64,000 nt of DNA, from assembly GCF_017355785.1 (NCBI RefSeq), contig NZ_JAFEWE010000010.1:168938-232937 (forward strand). The letters run 5' to 3'. The first letter of the stretch is position 1. Every line of letters starts with the position of its first letter. This document shows positions 46,601 through 54,249 of the stretch, piece after piece. Under the pieces are notes generated by a model that was not told the DNA's origin, ran no database searches, and saw only the letters and a program-made list of their open reading frames with translations. Both the position numbers and the translations under genes were made by a program. Origin of the DNA: Desertivirga arenae. GTDB lineage: Bacteria; Bacteroidota; Bacteroidia; Sphingobacteriales; Sphingobacteriaceae.

Positions 46601-47789
46601 ACAGATGTCTTCTTTCAATCCTAAGTACCCTAACACTCTAGTATTGAAAAATGACATTAAAGCAAAGGGGTACATTTACATAAGTGTTGTAGATACAGGA
46701 ATAGGGATTTCCAGAGATTCAATTAAACACCTATTTCAACGATATTACCGGATTGCAGACGCTCACCTCGGATCGGGCGTCGGTCTCGCCTTCGTAAAAA
46801 GCCTAACATTCCTACATAAGGGAGAGATCTTTGTTTCAAGCGAAAGACATCAGGGAACGGAAATTATAGTAGCTATTCCATCATCAGCCTCAGATTATCA
46901 GACAGAGGAAAGGAAAACAATACAAAATGATGAACCAGAGGTTAAACTAGAAAGCTTACAGTTTAAAGAAGATAATTATCCTGTCGAAGCAATAACATCG
47001 GATGGCGAATCAGGAAAGCCGGAAAATCATATTAAACACTTATTACTGGTTGATGATAATGAGGAACTAAGGAACTTTATAAAAGATAGTTTAAGTGATC
47101 TGTACGAGATAAGTGAGGCGAAAAACGGTCGCGAAGGTTTACTAAAAGCGAAAGACGTTTCTCCAGATTTAATTATTAGCGATGTAATGATGCCTGATAT
47201 GAACGGCATCGAGTTCTGCCGCCTTGTAAAAAATGATATGGAAATAAGCCATATTCCTTTTATGATGCTTACCGCAAAAAACACTCTTCAGTCCGAGATT
47301 GAAGGGGTAGAATCAGGTGCCGACTATTATTTCACCAAACCCATTAGCATTCAACTACTTCAACTTACCTTAAAGAATCTGTTCTCGCAACGACAGAAGC
47401 TGAAAGAGCATTATACTCAGGATCGTCATGCGGAAGTTAAAGAGCTTGTACATACTGCGAAAGACAAAGAATTTTTAGATAAGCTGTTGCAAATCATAGA
47501 ATCTCAATTGATTAATCCTGAGCTCGACATTGAGTTTTTATGTAAAGAGATCGGTATGAGCAGGACTAAACTGTATCAAAAGATTAAGTCGATAACCGGG
47601 CAGTCTATCGGTGAATTCGTGAGAACAATTCGACTGCGAAAAGCCATAGAAATTATGACTCATGAAGATGTTCCTCTTTCAGACGTTATTTACCGGGTTG
47701 GTATACAAACTCAATCCTATTTTACAAAAGCATTTAAGAAAGAGTTCGGGAAAACTCCTTCACAATTCCTCAATGACATTAAACGATAA
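43635..47789 (+). CDS. Hybrid two-component system sensor/regulator (HTCS)
   Basis: One-polypeptide sensor kinase and transcription factor, 1384 residues, controlling the divergent galactan PUL. The exported signal sequence (1-28) leads to two seven-bladed beta-propellers of reg_prop repeats (about 35-720; many blades contain IWIGT or LWLGT), then a Y_Y_Y domain (about 725-800). One membrane segment follows (about 805-825, WWFRLLIIALILTIAYKYL). The cytoplasmic part has the HisKA H-box (FFTNISHEFRTPLSLI, about 851), HATPase motifs (NLINNSFKYT, DTGIGIS, GSGVGLAF), a receiver with its aspartate in LIISDVMMPD (about 1184) and an AraC-type HTH (about 1290-1380). Periplasmic galacto-oligosaccharide is the likely signal. 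Confidence 0.96.
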   Translation: MPYRLNRICPGPFLALLMLLLSLSQLKAQPQKGRLNFQHITTDEGLSNNTVESICQDKKGFIWFGTRDGLNRYDGTQIKIFRNKLEDTTSISENLINDIHVGKNGDVWIATPDGLNLFLPHTERFKHYSPEKDLTEVRDIIEDNSNNLLLGTNKGLYSFNKKTRRFNKWHNLSTERIVIGVVNKLLLDRKGNLWIGGENGLYCVQAKTKRITHFQARPGDPGSIQSPVIHEIFEDLQGRIWIGMSEGGLALVNSTNGSIKTYKADPQFALHPVSTNSLPHNDVRCIVEGSPGILWIGTENGGLCIFDTRNNLFTTYQPSKTNPQSLNHDSLHSLFKDQQGNIWIGTWAGGVNFYSPALLKFPLYNKFPLATFPGVESITRDSKGTIWLGVVENGLYSFDPPTHKFTYYPNPNISRFEVGIYSIKEFSNDTLVLAVRRGGMAFFDKRSGSFIHYLPKPGNKNSIAGHELNTVLVDRNKNVWCGGWNMGVSRYNYSTKDFSNYRHSPGNPASLNNDLVYTIFEDKQGKIWIGTDGGGLEKFDPRKNAFVHFTHKKGDLSTISHNTVISIFEDRAGRFWVGTSNGLNLMDRKKGTFTVFTQKDGLPNDVIKSIIEDTKGNLWLGTNKGLSCFNPDSKKVRNFSVKDGLQGSEFLMNACTIDLKGNLYFSGYKGLNIFHPQRLNFNSQVPPVILTDFLLANKPVTIGSEDSPLQEHISETEELHLSYDQSVFSFEFAALNFISPDKNQYAYKLEGFEDNWNYVGNKHTATYTNLDPGTYKFRVIASNNDGTWNVKGTSLKVIIQPPFWETWWFRLLIIALILTIAYKYLSYRRQQELKELEEKKREEMQQVQLQFFTNISHEFRTPLSLIIGPLEKLLQTDPTGGFKQYYKVMYKNANRLMGLINELMDFRKIESGALRLKASPGNLDAFIAEIAEDFENTAAERNIRYTIQTSINRDIWFDRQVLEKILLNLINNSFKYTSDGGSIEISAFEQMSSFNPKYPNTLVLKNDIKAKGYIYISVVDTGIGISRDSIKHLFQRYYRIADAHLGSGVGLAFVKSLTFLHKGEIFVSSERHQGTEIIVAIPSSASDYQTEERKTIQNDEPEVKLESLQFKEDNYPVEAITSDGESGKPENHIKHLLLVDDNEELRNFIKDSLSDLYEISEAKNGREGLLKAKDVSPDLIISDVMMPDMNGIEFCRLVKNDMEISHIPFMMLTAKNTLQSEIEGVESGADYYFTKPISIQLLQLTLKNLFSQRQKLKEHYTQDRHAEVKELVHTAKDKEFLDKLLQIIESQLINPELDIEFLCKEIGMSRTKLYQKIKSITGQSIGEFVRTIRLRKAIEIMTHEDVPLSDVIYRVGIQTQSYFTKAFKKEFGKTPSQFLNDIKR

Positions 47790-47910
47790 TAAACCTCTGA
47801 CAGGCAGACTAATACAGTAATAGTTCAGATTAAATAAAGATATTTGAAATTTTCTACAACAATTATTTGGGTTAGGCGTTATAACATCAAATTGTGATAA
47901 GGTTTAGGTT

Positions 47911-47943
47911 GCCCTGGTGCTCTCATAGTATCAGGGCTTTTTT
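47911..47943 (+). terminator. Terminator downstream of HTCS
   Basis: GCCCTG (47911-47916) pairs with CAGGGC (47932-47937) and is followed by TTTTTT on the plus strand, about 120 bp after the HTCS stop. Confidence 0.75.
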
Positions 47944-47996
47944 CTTCATGAAATAGACTATTTATTCATACAGTTTTATATGTTTGCACATCTTTA

Positions 47997-48004
47997 TAAT
48001 TTTG
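47997..48004 (+). promoter_or_regulatory. -7 box of the 61-aa gene
   Basis: TAATTTTG matches TAnnTTTG and lies 20 bp upstream of the ATG at 48025, supporting that start rather than the ATG at 47980. A second match, TATGTTTG, is at 47979-47986. Confidence 0.4.
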
Positions 48005-48024
48005 CAAGCACGCACAATAGTTTA

Positions 48025-48210
48025 ATGAGCTTAATAAAAATCGATACCCGCATTCCAAAAATACAAGACCTGGTACTTTGGAGTGGAGTAATTGCAATGG
48101 TGGTAGACGTAGACCTTAAAAAAAAGCTGGTTTGGATAAATACGGCAGACGAACTCCAAAAGATCCCTCTGAAGAAATACGATATTTATAAATTAGAAGG
48201 CGAGGAATAA
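48025..48210 (+). CDS. Small hypothetical protein, 61 residues
   Basis: I do not recognise this protein. It starts MSLIKIDTRIPKIQDLVLW and ends KYDIYKLEGEE. It is charged, has no membrane segment or signal, and looks like one small beta-rich domain (VWINTADELQKIPLKKYDI). A frame 15 codons longer starts at 47980, but a promoter-like box overlaps that extension, so I prefer 48025. It is isolated, flanked by a 15-bp direct repeat (47894-47908 and 48222-48236), with the HTCS terminator upstream. Composition resembles its neighbours, so it is probably a genuine lineage-specific gene. Confidence 0.6.
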   Translation: MSLIKIDTRIPKIQDLVLWSGVIAMVVDVDLKKKLVWINTADELQKIPLKKYDIYKLEGEE

Positions 48211-48242
48211 CTATAAGAAAAGTGATAAGGTTTAGGCTCTGA

Positions 48243-48977
48243 TCATTCTGGAAGTATAAAACGACCGGAAAACGCAGGACCTGGCCGCCGGTATCTTTGA
48301 ACAAATACTGTTCTGTCTGTGGAAGCACTTTGGGTTAATTCATTCATGTACTGCCATTGCCAACTTAGCATGATCGAAAAGCAGATACTAAAGAAAAGCT
48401 CTCCTATTTCTTCTTCGTAACCGGTTTGAAAATCAAGCATCATAATAGTAGCAATTAAAAATGCGGGTGTCATACTTTTGGGTGGTAGTACTAAAAAGCG
48501 AAAGTTGATCAATTTTTGAATCCACGCACTCCGTTCTGCAACTCTGGGGAATACAACACCGTAGATAAGCATAGCAACAAGAGCAATATGTTTCGTTTTG
48601 ATATGAAAAATTCCCTGGAAAGTATTATGCAGGTTTATTTCATTCTGATCGCTGTACTGGTGAAAGACCCCCGTTGTTTCCATGCCTATCACTCTTTGTC
48701 CCCAGCTGATTTCTTCAAAGCCGGCTAGAAAGTTAAATAGAAAAAAAGCGATAAAGAAGTAATGGTATTGATGGAACAAGTTCCAGTGCTTTATTGCAAG
48801 AGCTAAAGAAATACATCCTGACAACATTAAAAAGGCGAATGTGCCCCATTCAACAACCTGATCTTCGCTTATTACAAAGCGATAAAACTCTCTGTTAACT
48901 AGATACAGAACTATAAAGACAGAGGTTAACACTGGAATTGACCAGTTACTTATCGTTTTAAGGGTAGAGTAATTCAT
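48243..48977 (-). CDS. Six-helix membrane protein of unknown function
   Basis: A 244-residue integral membrane protein that I cannot assign to a named family. Six hydrophobic segments lie at about 10-28, 44-62, 71-87, 128-143, 167-180 and 190-208. A conserved-looking polar motif GFEEISWGQR (86-95) follows helix 3, and a second acidic patch GYEEEIGE precedes helix 6. The two acidic motifs near membrane faces recall membrane hydrolases, but the motif is not that of CAAX-type proteases. It converges on the 61-aa gene and has no operon partners. Function unknown. Confidence 0.75.
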   Translation of the reverse strand: MNYSTLKTISNWSIPVLTSVFIVLYLVNREFYRFVISEDQVVEWGTFAFLMLSGCISLALAIKHWNLFHQYHYFFIAFFLFNFLAGFEEISWGQRVIGMETTGVFHQYSDQNEINLHNTFQGIFHIKTKHIALVAMLIYGVVFPRVAERSAWIQKLINFRFLVLPPKSMTPAFLIATIMMLDFQTGYEEEIGELFFSICFSIMLSWQWQYMNELTQSASTDRTVFVQRYRRPGPAFSGRFILPE

Positions 48978-49137
48978 GGTAAATATTTTCTCATTGTTTA
49001 ACGAATTGGATTCTAAATCTCAGGACGGTAGGCGTAAGGAAATGAATGAAAGAATTTCCCGTCTTCCTCTGACAGATATTATCAATCTGTTAAGAAAATA
49101 TTATGCCAATGATCTAAAGGGAGATTACAGGCGTTAG
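48976..49137 (+). CDS. Possible 53-residue ORF, overlapping divergent start
   Basis: The ATG at 48976 overlaps the start codon of the divergent membrane-protein gene. The frame runs 53 codons to TAG and ends LLRKYYANDLKGDYRR. It is predicted helical and charged, with codon use similar to neighbours. A second open frame without ATG continues in the +1 frame from 49118 to 49282, so this could be the front part of a broken gene of about 100 codons. Evidence is limited to composition. Confidence 0.3.
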   Translation: MVNIFSLFNELDSKSQDGRRKEMNERISRLPLTDIINLLRKYYANDLKGDYRR

Positions 49138-49417
49138 AAGAAGTGTTTATAATACTTTAATAGTAAAATCAGAGACAGGTGGAGGTTTTTCAGGACAGAT
49201 ATCTAACCTAGTTTCCTTAGAAGCGGGCTATTTAAGGTATTACTCCAAACTTCGAGTAATTATTAAGCAAGAAGGATATTAACAAATTACAATGACACAT
49301 AGAGTGCCAGCAAAATACTAGCAACTCTAATGTGCATTATCCTACTATATCATGATTGGCGGTGATTTCCTGAACGAAGAAAACAGGAACCAATATAGCA
49401 GATGTTTTTTGATGAAT
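49138..49417. other. Intergenic stretch without recognised gene
   Basis: AT-rich sequence between the 53-codon ORF and the sulfatase gene. Apart from the ATG-less open frame ending at 49282 I see no gene, tRNA or strong terminator for the sulfatase operon. Confidence 0.4.
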
Positions 49418-51316
49418 TTATTTATTTCTAATCTTTCCAATACTCGAATTGTTTGCCTGTTCCTGAGGCTTCTGATGGATCCTTTTGTTAGTTACATCGT
49501 CCCAGGTGATGTAAGGATACAAGTTGTATTTCTTAGCCTGCACATCAAACAGGGCCTTCAGCTCCTCTAATTTCTGAGGGTACTTCTTAGCGAGATCAAC
49601 ACGTTCGTTGAAATCTTCGTTTAAATTGTAAAGTTCCCAGGTTCCTTCACCGTATTTCTGAATGGATGCTTTCTTAACATCCGGAGTTCCTAAAATCCCA
49701 TCCCTGTTGTAAGACAACCCGGCTTTCCAACCATCCTTATAAATTGAACGGGCTCCAAAGATGTAGTAATGCTGGATTGTGTGACGAGTTGGAGCTTTTG
49801 GATTATCGAAAGTATACACCAAAGATGTTCCTTGAAGAGTATCCTGTTTTATCCCGCGTATATGTTCTGGATTTTTTAGACCGATATATTCAAGGGTTGT
49901 TGGAAGCACATCAATAAGGTGGCTATACTGAGTACGAAGCGTTCCTTTATCTTTTATTCCTTTAGGATAGTAAACAATTAAAGGATTGCGCGTTCCACCT
50001 TCTGAGTTGGCGTCTTGTTTCCAGGCTTTAAAAGGAGTATTTAAGGCCTGAGCCCAACCTAAAGGATAATTTCCAACAGTATTCTCAGGAGTTCCAATCT
50101 TATTGATATTTGCAAAATTGTACTCTAACAGCTCTTCTTCTGTCAGAGGCTTAGTTGGAGTGCCTGAGTTGGTTGCTACAGAAGTGTAGCCTTTGTTAAT
50201 TACTCCATTAGGTGTTCCTTCTTTACTTGCACCATTATCGCCAATAATTACGAAAACTAATGTATTCTCCAGTAATCCAGCGTCCTTCAAATAACCTGTT
50301 AAACGCCCAACTTCATGGTCTGTATAAGTCAGGTAAGCAGCATATACCTCCATAAAACGTGCATATACTTTTTTCTGCTTATCGTTTAGCTTATCCCATG
50401 CCGGGATGTTAGGGTTACGATCAGGAAGGATTGTATTTGCTGGGATAATCCCTTTCTTCTTCTGATTAGCAAAGATCTCCTGGCGGAAAACATCCCATCC
50501 CTTATCAAATTTTCCCTTATAAAGATCTCTCCACTGATCAGGTACCTGGTGAGGGGAATGCGTAGCTCCGGGGGCATAGTAAAGGAAAAAAGGCTTTCCT
50601 GATTTAGCTGCCTGCTGACGTTTAATAAAGCTGATCGCTTTATCTGTGATCTGGTCATTTAAATGGCGACCGTCAGGGGTAACGTGAGCATTGTCTTCAA
50701 CCAGGTCTGGTTTGTACTGGTCTGTTGCCGAGCCGAGGAATCCGAAGAAATGATCGAAACCTTTTCCTGTAGGCCAGCGATCGAATGGTCCGGCATCTGT
50801 TGCATCCTCATCAGGTGTTAAACCATATTTGCCCACAGCAAAAGTATTATAGCCACTCTCGCGGAGAATTTCTGCTGCCGTTCCTTTATCTGAAGGAATA
50901 CGACCGTCCCAACCCGGGAAACCTGCCGACATTCGTGTATGAGCAAAGCCGCTCATATGTACTGATGCTGAATTCCTTCCCGTTAATAGAGCTGCCCGCG
51001 TTGGAGCACAAATGGCAGTAGTATGGAAATTTGTAAAGCGAAGTCCGTTATTAGCCAATTCATCAAAAGTGGGGGTGTTTATTAGTCCGCCAAATGTACT
51101 TGTTCCACCAAATCCTACGTCATCAAGTAAGATCCAGAGAATATTCGGAGCACCTGCCGGGGCCTTGATTGGTTCAACCCAGTTTTCTTTTGACTCGGCC
51201 AGAGTTCTTCCAACAACGCCTTTAAAAGGCTCTTGCTGCTGAGTGATGTTTTGAGCAAAGACCTGCGATATGCTTAAGCCTGCTGCTAAAGTAGTTAAAG
51301 AGAGTAGCTTATTCAC
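49418..51316 (-). CDS. Secreted arylsulfatase, formylglycine type
   Basis: Periplasmic or exported sulfate-ester hydrolase of the type I sulfatase family, 632 residues. The start is a GTG directly in front of a signal peptide (1-22). Metal-binding aspartates D65-D66 (LLDDVG) and the active-site signature C103-A-P-T-R107 are intact. The Cys-type signature needs anaerobic-type maturation by anSME or a formylglycine-generating enzyme, neither of which is in the window. The motif IGDNGASKEG supplies the second metal site. The long form resembles the arylsulfatase group acting on small sulfate esters. It is the last gene of a nine-cistron unit with SusC/SusD, rhodaneses and a second sulfatase, so released sulfate probably serves sulfur nutrition. 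Confidence 0.93.
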   Translation of the reverse strand: MNKLLSLTTLAAGLSISQVFAQNITQQQEPFKGVVGRTLAESKENWVEPIKAPAGAPNILWILLDDVGFGGTSTFGGLINTPTFDELANNGLRFTNFHTTAICAPTRAALLTGRNSASVHMSGFAHTRMSAGFPGWDGRIPSDKGTAAEILRESGYNTFAVGKYGLTPDEDATDAGPFDRWPTGKGFDHFFGFLGSATDQYKPDLVEDNAHVTPDGRHLNDQITDKAISFIKRQQAAKSGKPFFLYYAPGATHSPHQVPDQWRDLYKGKFDKGWDVFRQEIFANQKKKGIIPANTILPDRNPNIPAWDKLNDKQKKVYARFMEVYAAYLTYTDHEVGRLTGYLKDAGLLENTLVFVIIGDNGASKEGTPNGVINKGYTSVATNSGTPTKPLTEEELLEYNFANINKIGTPENTVGNYPLGWAQALNTPFKAWKQDANSEGGTRNPLIVYYPKGIKDKGTLRTQYSHLIDVLPTTLEYIGLKNPEHIRGIKQDTLQGTSLVYTFDNPKAPTRHTIQHYYIFGARSIYKDGWKAGLSYNRDGILGTPDVKKASIQKYGEGTWELYNLNEDFNERVDLAKKYPQKLEELKALFDVQAKKYNLYPYITWDDVTNKRIHQKPQEQANNSSIGKIRNK

Positions 51317-51368
51317 CGTATTAAATTTGAGTTAATTAAACTTATAAACTGACACCAATCCGAGGGCC

Positions 51369-52112
51369 TTATTTCCCTGCATTTACGAGGTTAGTTTTGG
51401 CATTCTTGTGAACTTCAACCGCCTGCAATACCTGAGAGGTGCTTGACTGTCCTGGTTTCTTCCAAACTTCCTTTCCGTTTTTATAGAGGACAAGGGTTGG
51501 TAGCTGACTTACCTTCAACCTCTTTAAAAGTTCAGTATTGTCGTAGGCTTCCAACCTTACTATTTTAGCGGCGAATCCTTGTTGCTTTTCCAGGGAGTCT
51601 AAAACCGGAACAAGTCTTTTGCAGGCGCCACAGTATTTAGAACCAAAGTCAACCAGTACAAGATCCGATGAAGACGTTAGGGTACTGAACTGCTCAGTAT
51701 TTAAAGCCACTCCTTTTCTGGTGTTATTTACAATAGGATATCCAGCACCAATCCAGTTACTGATACCACCTGGTAATACAACTACTTCTCTAAAACCTTT
51801 TGATCTTAGCTCTTTAGCCAGGGAAACACTACGACCGTTAGCAATAGAATATACGAGGGTTGGTTTTTCTTTAGACAATCTTTTCAGTTCCTCCTCGTAT
51901 CCCGCAACTGCGGCGTTTACATTAACTGCTCCCTTCAAATGGTTCTGAGCGAACTCTTCAGGGGTACGGGCGTCGATAATTTGTGCATTCGCAGATTTCG
52001 ACTTTATCGCAAACTCTGACAGAGTTATTGGTAATTCGTTTTTTGCTGTTTGCGCCTTTGCTCCAATAATAATCAGCAGAGCTGAAAGGATTAAAAGTTT
52101 GGTCTTTTTCAT
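51369..52112 (-). CDS. Secreted rhodanese-thioredoxin fusion, rhodanese Cys lost
   Basis: A 247-residue exported protein with a signal peptide (1-20). The N-terminal rhodanese-like domain spans about 28-125. The C-terminal thioredoxin-like domain spans about 135-238 and has the redox motif CGAC in FGSKYCGACKRLVPVLD. The rhodanese active loop, usually CxxGxRS, reads SIANGRS, so the sulfur-accepting cysteine is a serine (codon TCT). The rhodanese half may therefore bind but not transfer sulfur, leaving a working disulfide/thiol exchange domain. It follows a catalytically complete secreted rhodanese by 37 bp. The pair suggests periplasmic sulfane-sulfur handling linked to the adjacent sulfatases. 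Confidence 0.9.
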   Translation of the reverse strand: MKKTKLLILSALLIIIGAKAQTAKNELPITLSEFAIKSKSANAQIIDARTPEEFAQNHLKGAVNVNAAVAGYEEELKRLSKEKPTLVYSIANGRSVSLAKELRSKGFREVVVLPGGISNWIGAGYPIVNNTRKGVALNTEQFSTLTSSSDLVLVDFGSKYCGACKRLVPVLDSLEKQQGFAAKIVRLEAYDNTELLKRLKVSQLPTLVLYKNGKEVWKKPGQSSTSQVLQAVEVHKNAKTNLVNAGK

Positions 52113-52149
52113 GGTAATAAGATTGTTTATTTGAGTCTTTATATGTTTC

Positions 52150-52566
52150 CTACTTCGCTATTGGATATCCGCTATTTGCTATACTATCCAAGCCACCAAT
52201 ATTATAGCTGGAATTAAAACCTAGCGTGATAAGAGAATCTGTAGCCTGGCCGCTCCTGTTACCAGACCGGCAGTAGAGGTAAACTTTCTTGTCTTTATCC
52301 AACTTTGCGATCTTATCAGAGAAATCAGCTGATCTGACATTAATATTCTGTGCGTTCTTCAAATGCTTCTCATTATACTCTTCAGGGCTACGAACGTCGA
52401 TCAGATAAGCCTCCCCCTCCTCAACTTCCTTTAGGATCTTCTTGCTGTTTGTTTGATTAACCCTAATTTTATTCGGGCTTTTTTGAGTGTAGGTTTGATG
52501 TGAGGTTTGAGCAAAGGCGCCCGCTGTTATAAACATCAGGAGCGATAGTAGTCTTATTGATTTCAT
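52150..52566 (-). CDS. Secreted single-domain rhodanese
   Basis: Exported sulfurtransferase of 138 residues. The signal peptide (1-19, ending GAFAQ) is followed by one rhodanese domain with the intact active loop C-R-S-G-N-R-S (YLYCRSGNRSGQATDSL) and the domain landmark LIDVRSPEEYNEKHLKNAQNINV. It would carry persulfide sulfur in the periplasm. It lies between SusD and the rhodanese-thioredoxin gene. A hairpin separates it from SusD. Presence of two secreted rhodanese domains in a sulfatase PUL is unusual. Confidence 0.92.
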   Translation of the reverse strand: MKSIRLLSLLMFITAGAFAQTSHQTYTQKSPNKIRVNQTNSKKILKEVEEGEAYLIDVRSPEEYNEKHLKNAQNINVRSADFSDKIAKLDKDKKVYLYCRSGNRSGQATDSLITLGFNSSYNIGGLDSIANSGYPIAK

Positions 52567-52582
52567 AATTCACTAAGTATAT

Positions 52583-52610
52583 ACAGGTAAGGGATTTCTC
52601 CCCTACCTGT
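52583..52610 (-). other. Hairpin after SusD (sulfatase locus)
   Basis: ACAGGTA (52583-52589) pairs with TACCTGT (52604-52610), extended by GGG/CCC inside. No T-run follows, suggesting a processing or attenuation stem between susD and the rhodanese gene. Confidence 0.5.
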
Positions 52611-52623
52611 GGTTTTAGATTTT

Positions 52624-54225
52624 TTATTCCCAGCCTGTATTCTGTTTTAATAGTGGGTTATTATCAATTTCAGATTGCGGGATAGGATAAAGTCTGTGTT
52701 TGTCTTTCGCATTAGTTTTTCCAACCTTGTGAAGGTTTGCAACGAATGTTGAGTTTCCATTTGCATCTTTCTGGCGAATAAGATCGAACCAACGCTGGTA
52801 TTCATAAACTAACTCCAGACGACGGTCCAGATACACTGCTTCCCGAAAAGCGTTTCGATCTGGTGTAGTGGTAAGAGTGAGCTCTGGCAAGCCGGCCCTT
52901 CTGCGAACTTTATTTAGTGATTTGAAAGCTTTAGTTGTCGGACCATTTAGTTCATTTTCAGCTTCTGCATGGATTAGTAGCAAGTCCGAATAACGGATGA
53001 TCGGTACGTTTGCCGACGACTCAGATGTAATTGCTGTTGAATTAGGATCCCAGAATTTATTGAAGAAAGGAACCAGTTCAACCGTTGGAGCGGCGTCAGC
53101 TACTTTATAAGTGTAAGCTTTACCATCAATACCTAATGAATAGAAGTTTCCATTATTTGGACTCGTATAACGCGTTACAAATGTAACATCGCGGCGTTTA
53201 TCGTTCGCCGGATATAACTTATAAATGCTGTAAAACTTGTCTGCACCCACGGTATAGAATCTGGTCATATGAGCATAGTTACCTGTAAGGCCTGGAATGT
53301 TACTCATGATAGCACGAGGGTTCTCGTTATTTCCCTGTCCCTGCGAATTTGACTTGAACTGGGCAGAAAATATATGCTCTTTACCATTCTTGCTGGCCGG
53401 TAAGAAAGCATCAGCGTAGTTATCAAATAAGTCGTAACCGAAGTTACCGGTTCCACCATCTCCGGGAGATAGGACTTCTTCCGCAACTCTTACAGCGTCG
53501 GCATAATGAGCTGTAATGTTTAAGGGTAAAGATGCTTTTGTAAGATAAACTTTAGCTAACAATGCCTTAGCTGCACCCTTAGTAGCCCGGCCAACGTTAG
53601 GAGATGTATAAGAAACCGGCAGAGCATCTGCAGCTTCCTTCAAATCCTTCTCTATCTGAAGGTAAACATCTGTTGATGGAGATTTAGCTATTGCATAATC
53701 TGAAGCTTTAATGAAATCCTGAGTTTCTGTAATTAAAGGAACATCCCCATACAGACGAACCAGATTGAAGTAATAAAGCCCTCTTAAAAACTTGGCTTCT
53801 CCAATAAGTCGGCCTTTCAAATTTGCATCAAATTCAATTGAAGGAATCTTTGCAATAGCAATATTCGCTCTACGAATAGTAGCGTAATGTTGCTGCCAGA
53901 TTTCGTATATACGAAGATTGGTCGATGAATGGGCAAGAACAGATAAGGAGCGAACATCCGGGTTAGTTGCCCCTGGTCCCGGATCCTCGTCGTCATCTGC
54001 CATGTTCATACCGGTATTGAACAAGGTGTTATAGGGCGTTTGGAGGGAGCTGCCTCCCTGGTTAAGTGAGAAATAAATTGCGTTTACTCCGTTCACTGCA
54101 TCTGCCTGTGTTTTATAGTACTGATCAGATGTAAGAATACCTTCGGGATCTTCCGTTAGAAATTTCTTGCAGGATACTGTTGATAAAACAGCAAGCGATA
54201 AAATGGAATATTTTAAGATTTTCAT
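52624..54225 (-). CDS. SusD/RagB family binding lipoprotein (sulfatase locus)
   Basis: Outer-membrane lipoprotein of 533 residues pairing with the SusC encoded 24 bp upstream. The lipoprotein cysteine is residue 19 (STVSC). Family features include EDPEGILTSDQYYKTQADAV, the TPR-like GEAKFLRGLYYFNLVRLYGDVPL and the C-terminal AVYLDRRLELVYEYQRWFDLI. The associated enzymes are sulfatases rather than glycosidases, so the bound ligand may be a sulfated compound rather than a plain glycan. That is inference from context. Confidence 0.93.
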   Translation of the reverse strand: MKILKYSILSLAVLSTVSCKKFLTEDPEGILTSDQYYKTQADAVNGVNAIYFSLNQGGSSLQTPYNTLFNTGMNMADDDEDPGPGATNPDVRSLSVLAHSSTNLRIYEIWQQHYATIRRANIAIAKIPSIEFDANLKGRLIGEAKFLRGLYYFNLVRLYGDVPLITETQDFIKASDYAIAKSPSTDVYLQIEKDLKEAADALPVSYTSPNVGRATKGAAKALLAKVYLTKASLPLNITAHYADAVRVAEEVLSPGDGGTGNFGYDLFDNYADAFLPASKNGKEHIFSAQFKSNSQGQGNNENPRAIMSNIPGLTGNYAHMTRFYTVGADKFYSIYKLYPANDKRRDVTFVTRYTSPNNGNFYSLGIDGKAYTYKVADAAPTVELVPFFNKFWDPNSTAITSESSANVPIIRYSDLLLIHAEAENELNGPTTKAFKSLNKVRRRAGLPELTLTTTPDRNAFREAVYLDRRLELVYEYQRWFDLIRQKDANGNSTFVANLHKVGKTNAKDKHRLYPIPQSEIDNNPLLKQNTGWE

Positions 54226-54249
54226 TGTTTTACAAATTGGAATAGCGGT

